A stretch of 17,231 bases of DNA from Thermoplasmata archaeon (GTDB lineage: Archaea > Thermoplasmatota > Thermoplasmata > Thermoplasmatales > Thermoplasmataceae): the NCBI GenBank assembly GCA_021797225.1, contig JAKAAE010000020.1, positions 1 through 17,231 of the forward strand, written 5' to 3'. Of the stretch, positions 8,138-14,658 are shown in pieces; position 1 is the first letter of the stretch, and every line of letters starts with the position of its first letter. The translations under genes were made by a program, and so were the position numbers. Below the pieces are notes generated by a model. The model ran no database searches. It worked only from the letters and a program-made list of their open reading frames with translations, and was not told where the DNA came from.

Positions 8138-8732
8138 CCCTTTTTCCTTTTATTTCATAATTATTTTTCAGTATTAAATTTATTGAAAATACCAGTGATT
8201 TATGCTCTTCTATATGTATTTCCTCTTCCATTGTTTCGAGTGTTTCATAATCATCAACGGTTACGGCCCTCTGGTCTATTATTGGACCATTATCTACGTC
8301 ATTTGTTGCAAAATGTATGGTGCATCCTGAAAATCTTGTGCCCGACATTATAACAGCCTCATGAACCTTCCTACCATAATAGCCCTTTCCACCGAATGCA
8401 GGCAATAATGATGGGTGTATATTTATTATTTTATACATAAATTTGTTTATAATAAACTCCGGCAGTATTTTTATATAACCATCCAGAACTATTAAATCAG
8501 GGTCATCACCAGATATTATTTCAGATAACATATCATTATAATTACTGCTTTTTGTATCAATTAATACAGGTAATATACCGCTGTCTCTCGCCCTCTGCAT
8601 TACATTTGCCCTTTTATTATTGCATATTAATTTACTTATTTTTGCATCCTCTATTACCCCGTTATCAATTGCATCAACTATTGCCTGAAAGTTTGTTCCG
8701 TTGCCGGATGCAAGAACTACAATTTTTTTCAT
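8121..8732 (-). CDS. purN: Phosphoribosylglycinamide formyltransferase PurN
   Basis: The 203-residue protein transfers a formyl group from 10-formyltetrahydrofolate to GAR in purine synthesis. The phosphate-binding N-terminus reads MKKIVVLASGNGTNFQAI. The catalytic Asn104 and His106 lie in NIHPSLLPAFGGKGYYG, and Asp147 lies in DVDNGPIIDQ. The LDGYIKILP segment is also typical. Length is normal. The ATG at 8732 has an AT box (TTTAATAAAAAC, about 8749-8760, minus strand) at the expected promoter distance. It is a single gene between convergent lysE and divergent rfcS. Confidence 0.95.
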   Translation of the reverse strand: MKKIVVLASGNGTNFQAIVDAIDNGVIEDAKISKLICNNKRANVMQRARDSGILPVLIDTKSSNYNDMLSEIISGDDPDLIVLDGYIKILPEFIINKFMYKIINIHPSLLPAFGGKGYYGRKVHEAVIMSGTRFSGCTIHFATNDVDNGPIIDQRAVTVDDYETLETMEEEIHIEEHKSLVFSINLILKNNYEIKGKRVIHKV

Positions 8733-8862
8733 AAAGAGCTATTGCAATGTTTTTATTAAACTTTGTATTTAAACTAGATTTTTATTTGAATAATATAAAT
8801 TATTGTAAATAATAAATAAAAATTCAATAATTTTAAATAAAGATTGTAATTATTAGGATGGT

Positions 8863-9819
8863 ATGTTAAATATATGGACAGAAAAATACAGACCAGCAAA
8901 ATTATCTGATGTAATGGGTGAAAATGAAAACATAAACAGGTTAACTGGATATATAAACGAAAAAAATATACCACATTTAATTTTTGCCGGTCCACAGGGT
9001 ACAGGAAAAACTTCAACTGCAATTGTACTTGCAATGTCATTATTCGGTGATGCATGGAAGGATAATTTCCTGGAATTAAATGCATCCAATGATAGGGGTA
9101 TAGATGTTATAAGGGATAATATCAAAAATTTTGCAAAGATCAGGCCATCAAATGATTTAGGATTTAAAATTATATTTCTTGATGAGGCAGACCATTTAAC
9201 CGGGGACGCACAGGCAGCCTTGAGGAGAACCATGGAAATGTTTTATAATACAACAAGATTTATTTTTTCATGTAATTATTCATCTAAGATAATACCACCG
9301 ATACAATCAAGGTGTGTCATTTTTAGATTTAAACCCGTTGATAGGGATGGTATGGAATCAAGGTTGCTATACATAGCAGAAAATGAAAAATTTGATATAG
9401 ATAATGAATCACTGAATGCCATATGTGAAATTTCTGATGGCGATATGAGAAAAGCAATAAATATTTTACAGGCTGTCAGGTCATCAGGTAAAATAACACC
9501 AACATCAATATATGAAATATCCGGTGAGGTGAATAAAGATCAGTATAAAAGCCTTATAACCATGGCACTGGAAGGCAATTTCAACGATGCCAGGAATTAT
9601 CTTGATAAGATGTTAATAGAGTTTGGTTTATCAGGAATAGATATAATAAAGGGCATGCATTCATCAATAAGAAACGAGCAGATAGCCCCAAAACAGAAAC
9701 TGGAAATAATTATGGCACTTGCAGAGGCTGAATTCAGGATAGTTGAAGGCGGAACCGATAATATTCAGATGGATGCACTTCTTGCAAGGTTAACCTATAT
9801 CGGTAGTGAAATCAATTAG
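8863..9819 (+). CDS. rfcS: Replication factor C small subunit
   Basis: The 318-residue AAA+ clamp-loader subunit loads the PCNA sliding clamp onto primed DNA. Motifs in order are WTEKYRPAKLSDVMG, Walker A GPQGTGKTS (43-51), ELNASNDRGIDVIR, Walker B IIFLDEAD (103-110), AALRRTMEMF, sensor 1 FSCNYSSK, and the SRC arginine finger (149-151). GDMRKAINILQ is in sensor 2. The start follows a TTTAAATAAA box (8831-8840) by about 25 nt. The stop TAG (9817-9819) shares its G with the first base of the tRNA gene, so the message probably runs into the tRNA. Confidence 0.96.
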   Translation: MLNIWTEKYRPAKLSDVMGENENINRLTGYINEKNIPHLIFAGPQGTGKTSTAIVLAMSLFGDAWKDNFLELNASNDRGIDVIRDNIKNFAKIRPSNDLGFKIIFLDEADHLTGDAQAALRRTMEMFYNTTRFIFSCNYSSKIIPPIQSRCVIFRFKPVDRDGMESRLLYIAENEKFDIDNESLNAICEISDGDMRKAINILQAVRSSGKITPTSIYEISGEVNKDQYKSLITMALEGNFNDARNYLDKMLIEFGLSGIDIIKGMHSSIRNEQIAPKQKLEIIMALAEAEFRIVEGGTDNIQMDALLARLTYIGSEIN

Positions 9820-9890
9820 GGCCGGTAGATCAGCGGTAGATCGCTTGCTTCGCAAGCAAGAGGGCCCGGGTCCAAATCCCGGCCGGTCCA
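9819..9890 (+). tRNA. tRNA-Ala (anticodon CGC)
   Basis: The 72-nt sequence folds fully: acceptor GGGCCGG/CCGGTCC, D stem GATC/GATC with loop AGCGGTA, anticodon stem CTTGC/GCAAG with loop TTCGCAA, variable AGGGC, and T stem CCGGG/CCCGG. The G3:U70 wobble pair, the main alanine identity element, and discriminator A73 confirm alanine. CCA is not encoded. The T loop reads TCCAAAT, so position 55 (9872) is C where T is almost universal. CTATAT at 9795-9800, inside rfcS, is placed to be its TATA box. The 3' end is the attachment site of the downstream elements. Confidence 0.95.
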
Positions 9891-9900
9891 CTTAATCTAT
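9873..9900 (+). repeat. attL: tRNA-Ala 3' end plus 10 nt, 28-bp direct repeat
   Basis: From CAAATCCCGGCCGGTCCA through CTTAATCTAT, this 28-bp stretch is repeated exactly at 13421-13448. It covers the T loop and acceptor 3' strand and 10 nt beyond the tRNA. This is the classic signature of site-specific integration into a tRNA gene that leaves the gene intact. Confidence 0.9.
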
Positions 9901-9942
9901 TAATCGAATACTATTTATTACGGTACTCATTATGTAGTTGGT

Positions 9943-10563
9943 ATGTTGGATTGGATAACCGTTACAGTAGCGATTGGATCGATAATAATTTCATTACTTA
10001 CTATGTATTTTTCCTTGTTTTCAAAGGGAAAACTTACATTTCCAACTACAAATTTTATCGGAGCACAAGCTTATGCAACTTCTGACGGTAATGCAATAAA
10101 CATAACCAATGACCGCATAGTGGTCCCCCTTACTGCGATAAACAGCGGGAGCAAGGCTAAGTCGGTTAGATTCAAGGCTGTGGTAAACAAAGAATCCATC
10201 TTTCATAATGCAATAGGCTTCGAATCTATCAGATTACCAACTCCTACAGGAATAATGGCTCTTGACGACTTCCAAACAATATCTCCGTCGTTCGTGATAA
10301 TGCCAAAGTCCTCAACAACCAAAATTCTTGGATTTACTCAATTACCTCTAATAAGAAATGTAAAGGGAGATTTAATAATCGATGTGTGGTACCAAACGGA
10401 CGCAGAGGTGGAGAATTGGGAGAAAGCTTTCAGGATTGTCTGGGACCAGTGGCCCAAGCTTGTTCAAAGTTATACAGCAGGTAATTTTGTTTCTTCAACC
10501 AATTTTAAATTCACAGGTAGTTTTTATGAGGAGTATAAGGCTAATATTCTTGACGAAAAGTAG
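9943..10563 (+). CDS. Hypothetical membrane-anchored protein (element 1 cargo)
   Basis: I do not recognise this 206-residue protein. An N-terminal hydrophobic segment (WITVTVAIGSIIISLLTMYFSL, residues 4-25) looks like one membrane anchor. The rest is rich in beta-forming stretches (IVVPLTAINSGSKAKSVRFKAVV, GDLIIDVWYQ) and may be a beta-sandwich or CARDB-like fold, with no catalytic motif or Cys pattern. The ATG at 9943 has a TATA-like ACTATTTATT (9910-9919) about 25 nt upstream. It fills almost the whole element, so it is the sole cargo; accessory or protective functions are speculation. Confidence 0.75.
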   Translation: MLDWITVTVAIGSIIISLLTMYFSLFSKGKLTFPTTNFIGAQAYATSDGNAINITNDRIVVPLTAINSGSKAKSVRFKAVVNKESIFHNAIGFESIRLPTPTGIMALDDFQTISPSFVIMPKSSTTKILGFTQLPLIRNVKGDLIIDVWYQTDAEVENWEKAFRIVWDQWPKLVQSYTAGNFVSSTNFKFTGSFYEEYKANILDEK

Positions 10564-10568
10564 TATTT

Positions 10569-10600
10569 GCTTAAAACTTTAATCAAATCCCGACCGGTCC
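10569..10600 (+). repeat. Internal att copy between the tandem elements
   Basis: The 24-bp arm at 10569-10592 (starting GCTTAAAACTTTAATCAAAT) is identical to 13406-13429. The copy then continues through ACCGGTCCA with one change (G to A at 10593) relative to the tRNA. Downstream it diverges but keeps AATCTATTTGAATA, similar to the left-end AATCTATTAATCGAATA. It marks the junction of two insertions in tandem. Confidence 0.85.
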
Positions 10601-10739
10601 ATTCTATCAATCTATTTGAATAAAAAGGCATTAGTATGGGCCAGTCCTTGACTATCGTGCTCAAGCATCAGTCTACATAAATGGGACTCTCACTTAGGAT
10701 GGATTCTTTGAACCTTCGATCATAATGCACTGGAAGCGC

Positions 10740-11669
10740 TTATTTTGCAAATTGACGTTTGATGATTTCGTCTCGCATCCATTTCTGTATAACAATGAGA
10801 TCCTTCATTATGCCCATGCTCACACTTTTCACACTCTCGAGACCGCTGATCCAGCCGACAAAATCATCGGGTTCGGCGAGATTGTCAAAGAGGGACACAA
10901 AAATTGAATACTGCCTCGAGCTAGTATTTGCGAGTTCAATTCTCCTCGCCCTGGAAAGGATGGTGTTGTCAACGGTGCGCTTCTCCTTTTCGTCTGGGCA
11001 AAACACGATGAACACGCAACTTAACCCTGCAAACTTATTGAAGTTGGGTGTTCCCTGAAGATACACCGCATAGCCCTCTGTCAACTTGTTAAGTCTCCTT
11101 TCAATCGTCCTTACAGATAATCCAACGTCTTTGGATACGCCATTGAGGCTCTTCCTTGCGTCTTCGAGCATGGATTCGATTATCTTCCAGTCGGGCACTG
11201 TTACGTTGACCTGTGGTTCAGGGAAAACAAGTTCCCAGACAATGGGGTTTGGGTAGTCGGAGATTGAGGCAATAAGATCCAACTTATTCTTAAGCGAGTC
11301 ATCGTTGCTGTAGTATAGAGTTAGCAGCAGTTCATCCCCGCGGAAGTTGAGGATCTTGATGACACCATCCAGATCTCCGAGTTCAGAAATGACGCCAGGT
11401 TTCTTTCTCTCATCCTTAACTCTCAGGCTTACGTTGACAGCCCTGCAATCCAAGACGCGTGGGCTGACCATCACCTTCCAGCCTGGCAAGGAGCCCAGAC
11501 GTTCAGCCCGCTTCAGTCTCCTCCTTACAGTCTCTTCATCGATTCCGAGCCTTTCAGCTATGTTCGAGTAGGACTCCCTGACATTCCATTGAGACGGATT
11601 GGAACCTCCCAGTTCCTTGATTATCCTGACGTCCAGGTCGTCCGCGTGATGCATGATTGTAAGATACAT
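10740..11669 (-). CDS. Lrp/AsnC-like transcriptional regulator with two winged-HTH domains
   Basis: The 309-residue protein has an N-terminal AsnC-type helix-turn-helix (LDVRIIKELGG, then SYSNIAERLGIDEETVRRRLKRAERLG) and a ligand-domain-like region. A second HTH near residues 165-195 follows (ARKSLNGVSKDVGLSVRTIERRLNKLTEG), then another alpha/beta region. This tandem layout is known among archaeal Lrp-like proteins. It probably controls its own promoter and the divergent NTF2-like gene 81 bp away. The ATG at 11654 (MHHADDLDVRI) is a plausible alternative start. Codon choice is more GC-rich than in the core genes. Confidence 0.82.
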   Translation of the reverse strand: MYLTIMHHADDLDVRIIKELGGSNPSQWNVRESYSNIAERLGIDEETVRRRLKRAERLGSLPGWKVMVSPRVLDCRAVNVSLRVKDERKKPGVISELGDLDGVIKILNFRGDELLLTLYYSNDDSLKNKLDLIASISDYPNPIVWELVFPEPQVNVTVPDWKIIESMLEDARKSLNGVSKDVGLSVRTIERRLNKLTEGYAVYLQGTPNFNKFAGLSCVFIVFCPDEKEKRTVDNTILSRARRIELANTSSRQYSIFVSLFDNLAEPDDFVGWISGLESVKSVSMGIMKDLIVIQKWMRDEIIKRQFAK

Positions 11670-11750
11670 TGTAAACCCACAATTAAAGTCTGTCGAAATT
11701 CCTCATCGCCTGAGGGAAACCAATATAGCTTTATGCCGCAATACAGAAGT

Positions 11751-12095
11751 ATGGAAACAAAAAGTAATTCAACTGAGGTCGTGCTTTCCTACATCAGAGC
11801 ACTCAACAGCGAAAACTACAACGCGGCTGCTGAATACCTGAATGATAGCGTCAGGATCATAGGGCCGGCAGGCGAATCGTTCAGCAAACCGAAGGAGTTT
11901 GTCGATATGCTACGACAGTACCGTGGAAAATACGAAATGAAGAAAACCTTCTCCGACGGGGATGAAGTGTGCCTCCTCTATGATATGGTAGCTCAAGGGA
12001 AGAAAGTCTACATGTCTTCATGGTATCACGTTTCAGGGAGAAAGATCGACTTCATTAGGACAATCTTCGACCCAAGCCAGTTCAGTTCACCATGA
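11751..12095 (+). CDS. NTF2/SnoaL-like small protein
   Basis: The 114-residue product starts METKSNSTEVVLSYIRALNSENYNAAAEYL and continues DSVRIIGPAGESFSKPKEFVDM, then WYHVSGRKIDFIRTIFDP. This is the alpha+beta cone pattern of the NTF2/SnoaL superfamily. Members bind small hydrophobic ligands or act as isomerases or cyclases; the function here is not predictable. The ATG at 11751 is chosen because AATATAGCTTTA (11722-11733) lies about 25 nt upstream. ATG 11733 and a longer frame from 11589 are possible, but the latter would run into the regulator gene. It sits between the regulator and the DNA glycosylase gene. Confidence 0.7.
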   Translation: METKSNSTEVVLSYIRALNSENYNAAAEYLNDSVRIIGPAGESFSKPKEFVDMLRQYRGKYEMKKTFSDGDEVCLLYDMVAQGKKVYMSSWYHVSGRKIDFIRTIFDPSQFSSP

Positions 12096-12196
12096 CGGTT
12101 TCTGTGAACTCAGTGTCTTGTTGACACCAACTTTATTGAAATGCAAGGAAAACAGGCGTGAACGAAAAATATAATGCTTGATTTAGGTTCCAATTG

Positions 12197-12201
12197 GGTG
12201 A
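12197..12201 (+). promoter_or_regulatory. Shine-Dalgarno GGTGA for the glycosylase gene
   Basis: GGTGA lies exactly 5 nt before ATG 12207, the same spacing as at the mevalonate genes. It favours 12207 over the in-frame ATG at 12174. Confidence 0.55.
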
Positions 12202-12206
12202 CTGTC

Positions 12207-13166
12207 ATGTCGAAACTGTACCATCATTTCGGATTTAAATTGAGGCCAACGCCTCCCTATGATTTTGGGTTGACGGTAAAGAAGCCAGCAGGCTGGTCGC
12301 TGTCCACGCCTCTTGAGATTTATGACGGCACAACCATGTGGACAGCCGCTAATCTTGAAAAGAACCTCCTAGGCATAAGGCTCTCTTCAAACGAAAAAGT
12401 CAGCGATCCTGAAATATCCGTGACGATTTTTGTAGCGAAAGAACTTACGCCCGTCCAGAAAGAGAAAATTAAAACGTTACTGGTAAAAACACTGGGCGCG
12501 GATCAGGATTTAAGCGAGTTCTATGAATTCTCAAATAAAGACAGCATTCTGACGCACGTCATTGGAGACCTGTACGGAATGCACGACACCTTCTCGATAG
12601 CGATCTTTCCGGAGGCGGTGCTTGCCATAATGCTCCAGATGGCCCCTCTGAAGAGAAGCAACGAAATGATGAATTCCTTCATAGAGAATTATGGCGATTT
12701 GGCGGAATTTGACGGGAAGAAGATCAAGACATGGCCTAGCCCTGAGAAAATAGCAGGAGTTTCGGCAGAGGATATTGCCGCTAAATGCAAGGCTGGATAC
12801 AGGGCGAAATTCATAGTAAGAATGGCGAAAAGATTGTGCACAGGCGATTTTCCCTCTGCAGAACAATTGCATGAAATGAAAGAAGAAGAAGCTAGAGAAC
12901 GACTGCTTGAACTTCCTGGAATCGGCGAGTATTCGGCTGATATAATCAACCCACACGGCGGGTTCCCTATAGACGTCTGGTCGGCAGAGGTTTTTGGGAA
13001 GCTCCTGTTTGGGGAAAAACCGGAGAACAACAGAAAAGCAGTTGAAATTGTGAAGAGAGAGGGGCAAAGAAGATGGGGCAAATGGGCATGGATGGCATTT
13101 TTCTACGTAGCTCAAGACCTAGAGAATTTATCAAGGAAGCTTGGGATAAACCTTAGATTGACTTAA
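12207..13166 (+). CDS. HhH-GPD DNA glycosylase (AlkA / 3-methyladenine glycosylase II-like)
   Basis: The 319-residue protein starts MSKLYHHFGFKLRPTPPYDF, the usual AlkA/OGG-type N-terminal domain. It ends in an HhH-GPD domain: LLELPGIGEYSAD (residues 233-245) is the hairpin, and Asp256 in FPIDVWSAEVF is the catalytic aspartate. The lysine that gives OGG1-type enzymes AP-lyase activity is Tyr here, so a monofunctional glycosylase excising alkylated or oxidised bases is expected. An upstream in-frame ATG at 12174 immediately follows ATATA and is less likely. The GC-richer coding and its place in a tRNA-integrated unit indicate acquisition. Confidence 0.88.
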   Translation: MSKLYHHFGFKLRPTPPYDFGLTVKKPAGWSLSTPLEIYDGTTMWTAANLEKNLLGIRLSSNEKVSDPEISVTIFVAKELTPVQKEKIKTLLVKTLGADQDLSEFYEFSNKDSILTHVIGDLYGMHDTFSIAIFPEAVLAIMLQMAPLKRSNEMMNSFIENYGDLAEFDGKKIKTWPSPEKIAGVSAEDIAAKCKAGYRAKFIVRMAKRLCTGDFPSAEQLHEMKEEEARERLLELPGIGEYSADIINPHGGFPIDVWSAEVFGKLLFGEKPENNRKAVEIVKREGQRRWGKWAWMAFFYVAQDLENLSRKLGINLRLT

Positions 13167-13405
13167 TGCCAGATGCCCTTTCTCATTCACCAATTGTGCT
13201 CACCAGATGCATTGTTGAGTTCTACCGGTCGATACCTATCTCGGCAAGAGTGGGGAGATTCTGGCAAATATCCACGGCACGAATACCACTGAAGACCCAA
13301 CTTTACGGAAAACAAGACGATTAAAGCCGTCAGAATAGGTAACTAATTCGGCATTTATTTCCTGGTTGGATTACTGACCTCTCGGCAGATTCATTAGATA
13401 CATTC
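13167..13405. other. Non-coding tail of element 2
   Basis: The stretch between the glycosylase stop and the right att arm contains only short frames on either strand (the longest are about 40 codons without a recognisable motif). I looked for an integrase or transposase C-terminus and saw none. It may hold degraded element sequence. Confidence 0.4.
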
Positions 13406-13448
13406 GCTTAAAACTTTAATCAAATCCCGGCCGGTCCACTTAATCTAT
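13406..13448 (+). repeat. attR: right copy of the tRNA-Ala attachment site
   Basis: Positions 13421-13448 repeat the tRNA-end segment 9873-9900 perfectly (28 bp). Positions 13406-13429 repeat the internal copy's arm 10569-10592 perfectly (24 bp). Within the T-loop equivalent this copy reads ATCAAAT, carrying T at tRNA position 55 where the intact gene has C. Confidence 0.9.
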
Positions 13449-13508
13449 CTTTGCAAAGAGTTGGATCATGTTACAGTTCTCACTTATTAAGCATCCGTAC
13501 ATAAAGAG

Positions 13509-13522
13509 TTATATATAAATTA
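13509..13522 (+). promoter_or_regulatory. TATA box of the antitoxin gene
   Basis: TTATATATAAATTA is about 20-27 nt upstream of ATG 13536, so the transcript is probably leaderless. Confidence 0.5.
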
Positions 13523-13535
13523 TAGATAAATAATA

Positions 13536-13760
13536 ATGTCTAAATCAGAGGTTACTACAATACAGCTTGATAAGTCAGTTGTTGAAGCACTTAAACGGGT
13601 CAGGAGATACCCAGGGGAGACATATAACCAAATTATCCTAAATCTGATAAGAAATGAAGATGAAACAAGAGAGTCTGTCATATCTGTTCAGAAGGCTCAG
13701 GAAGCCAAAATGAAAGAGTTATGGGAAGATGGAGGCTATTCCGGGTGGGAACATGCCTGA
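13536..13760 (+). CDS. VapB/MazE-like antitoxin (archaeal DUF7557-type)
   Basis: The 74-residue protein has an N-terminal TTIQLDKSVVEALKRVRRYPGETYNQIILNLI, which fits the ribbon-helix-helix-like fold of archaeal antitoxins. Its charged C-terminal tail contains KELWEDGGYSGWEH, resembling the toxin-neutralising segments. Such proteins dimerise on their own promoter and bind the partner toxin. Its stop (13758-13760) overlaps the start of the toxin reading frame at 13753 by 8 bp, the usual coupled arrangement. The toxin is broken, so this is an orphaned antitoxin. Family naming is from pattern memory. Confidence 0.75.
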   Translation: MSKSEVTTIQLDKSVVEALKRVRRYPGETYNQIILNLIRNEDETRESVISVQKAQEAKMKELWEDGGYSGWEHA

Positions 13761-13896
13761 ACCAGGAGACATAATAATAACAAGGGTCAAATTCACGGAT
13801 TCAGGCGCATCAAAAATCCGATCTGCTATGGTATTGTTCTAGGAACTTGGTAATGTTGTCATAGCCGGAATAACAACAAATACCAAAATGAAAGGG
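13753..13896 (+). pseudogene. MazF/PemK-like toxin remnant with in-frame amber stop
   Basis: ATG 13753 opens MPEPGDIIITRVKFTDSGAS followed by KIRSAMVLF, a typical MazF/PemK endoribonuclease N-terminus ('PGDIvlv.f.ftd.sgsK.RPAlVL'). TAG at 13840-13842 interrupts it. The same frame goes on ELGNVVIAGITTNTKMKG, again toxin-like, and then changes abruptly into the DUF2293 sequence. The gene therefore has one nonsense mutation and has lost its C-terminal half. The conserved Pro of the 'RPA' motif is Ser. It should be inactive as an mRNA interferase. Confidence 0.75.
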
Positions 13897-14658
13897 ATGA
13901 ATAGGATATTTATGGAACATTATGTGGATAATTTTTACCATGCATATGCCAGAAACGTTGAGCAAAATTATTATATTGACATGTATTATAAACATTCGTT
14001 GAAGAAACAGGTTAAAACTATTATAGGATTGCGTGTATGGAACTCTAAAGAAAAGGATGACATGTTCTGGTGCCCGGAGTTTGGTGATATTTCTAAACCC
14101 CGGGGATGGGATTTTTTTCCGGCCGGAAATGCATTTATGACCAGGACACTGAAGAAGCTCGGACCACACTGGATACTTCTCCGCAGACGTAAGGCATATA
14201 CATATAATGTGGGTATTCTCTGCCCGGCAAGTAACATCAAAAAGGCAAATAAACTTGAAATAGAGTCCAGGACAAAGAGAGAAGAAAAAAGAGAACAATC
14301 AAAGAAATACAGGGATAAGAGGGAGCATAACTATAGAAATGAAATGGAAGAGTTGATGTTTTCCTATTTGAATTTCTCGAAACGTTATGCAAAACTTGCA
14401 CACAATATTTGTTCTCAGGCTGCAGAACACGCTACAACTGTTGGAAGCGGACGTGTGGGCAGAACAAAACAGATTTCAATGGAAGATAGGGCAATACTGG
14501 CAGTCAGGGCACATATCAGGCATACACATACCACATATGAGAAAAAACTTGCAAAAAATAGTGATGATCCGGATGGAATGGTACACGCAACGCTCAAAAA
14601 GGAAGCAAATGAGAATGTGGATGAATTTATCGCGAAGCACAGGAATTCTAATAAATAA
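13897..14658 (+). CDS. DUF2293 domain protein
   Basis: The protein (up to 253 residues from ATG 13897) has two segments that I associate with DUF2293 proteins: GWDFFPAGNAFMTRTLKKLG followed by WILLRRRKAY and GILCPASNIKKA, and the C-terminal RAILAVRAHIRHTHTTYEK. A strongly charged helical stretch (ESRTKREEKREQSKKYRDKR) links them. Function of the family is unknown. The frame is open upstream to ATG 13888, but those first residues belong to the toxin remnant, so the true start is 13897, 13912 or 13981. It probably arrived by an insertion that destroyed the toxin gene. Confidence 0.65.
   Translation: MNRIFMEHYVDNFYHAYARNVEQNYYIDMYYKHSLKKQVKTIIGLRVWNSKEKDDMFWCPEFGDISKPRGWDFFPAGNAFMTRTLKKLGPHWILLRRRKAYTYNVGILCPASNIKKANKLEIESRTKREEKREQSKKYRDKREHNYRNEMEELMFSYLNFSKRYAKLAHNICSQAAEHATTVGSGRVGRTKQISMEDRAILAVRAHIRHTHTTYEKKLAKNSDDPDGMVHATLKKEANENVDEFIAKHRNSNK

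Larger units (their letters stand above)
9891..10600 (+). mobile_element. Integrated element 1: about 0.7 kb, single-gene, integrase-less
   Basis: The unit is bounded by the tRNA-Ala 3' end on the left and a partial copy of the same sequence (10584-10600) on the right. It carries one gene (9943-10563) that ends 5 nt before the right arm. No recombinase is present. The right arm (10569-10592) is identical over 24 bp to that of element 2, so the same enzyme probably recognised both. Boundaries are inferred from the repeats. Confidence 0.7.
10601..13430 (+). mobile_element. Integrated element 2: about 2.8 kb, regulator-NTF2-glycosylase cargo, integrase-less
   Basis: The unit is delimited by the internal att copy and the right att copy. 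It holds a minus-strand Lrp-like regulator and two plus-strand genes (NTF2-like, DNA glycosylase). Coding DNA here is noticeably richer in G+C than neighbouring core genes such as rfcS, pointing to transfer from another lineage. No integrase, replication gene or transposase is seen. The final 260 bp before the right arm contain no convincing gene. Confidence 0.65.

Noticed and set aside
10725..10907. Plus-strand open frame over the 3' end of the Lrp-like gene
   Set aside because: It lies opposite a gene with clear HTH domains, and its translation has no family pattern.
11589..11750. N-terminal extension of the NTF2-like protein
   Set aside because: It would overlap the regulator gene and place the promoter inside that gene; the extension has no domain character, while ATG 11751 has a well-placed AT box.
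12531..13115. Long minus-strand frame of 194 codons opposite the glycosylase gene
   Set aside because: Shadow of the glycosylase coding strand; the plus-strand protein has the full HhH-GPD motif and catalytic Asp.
9891..13448. Integrase gene within the island
   Set aside because: All substantial frames were read on both strands; none shows tyrosine or serine recombinase motifs.
13840..13842. TAG in the toxin frame as pyrrolysine or programmed readthrough
   Set aside because: Only one such codon, in a gene that is also truncated at its 3' end; TAG is used as an ordinary stop at ksgA and rfcS. Simple pseudogene decay explains it better.
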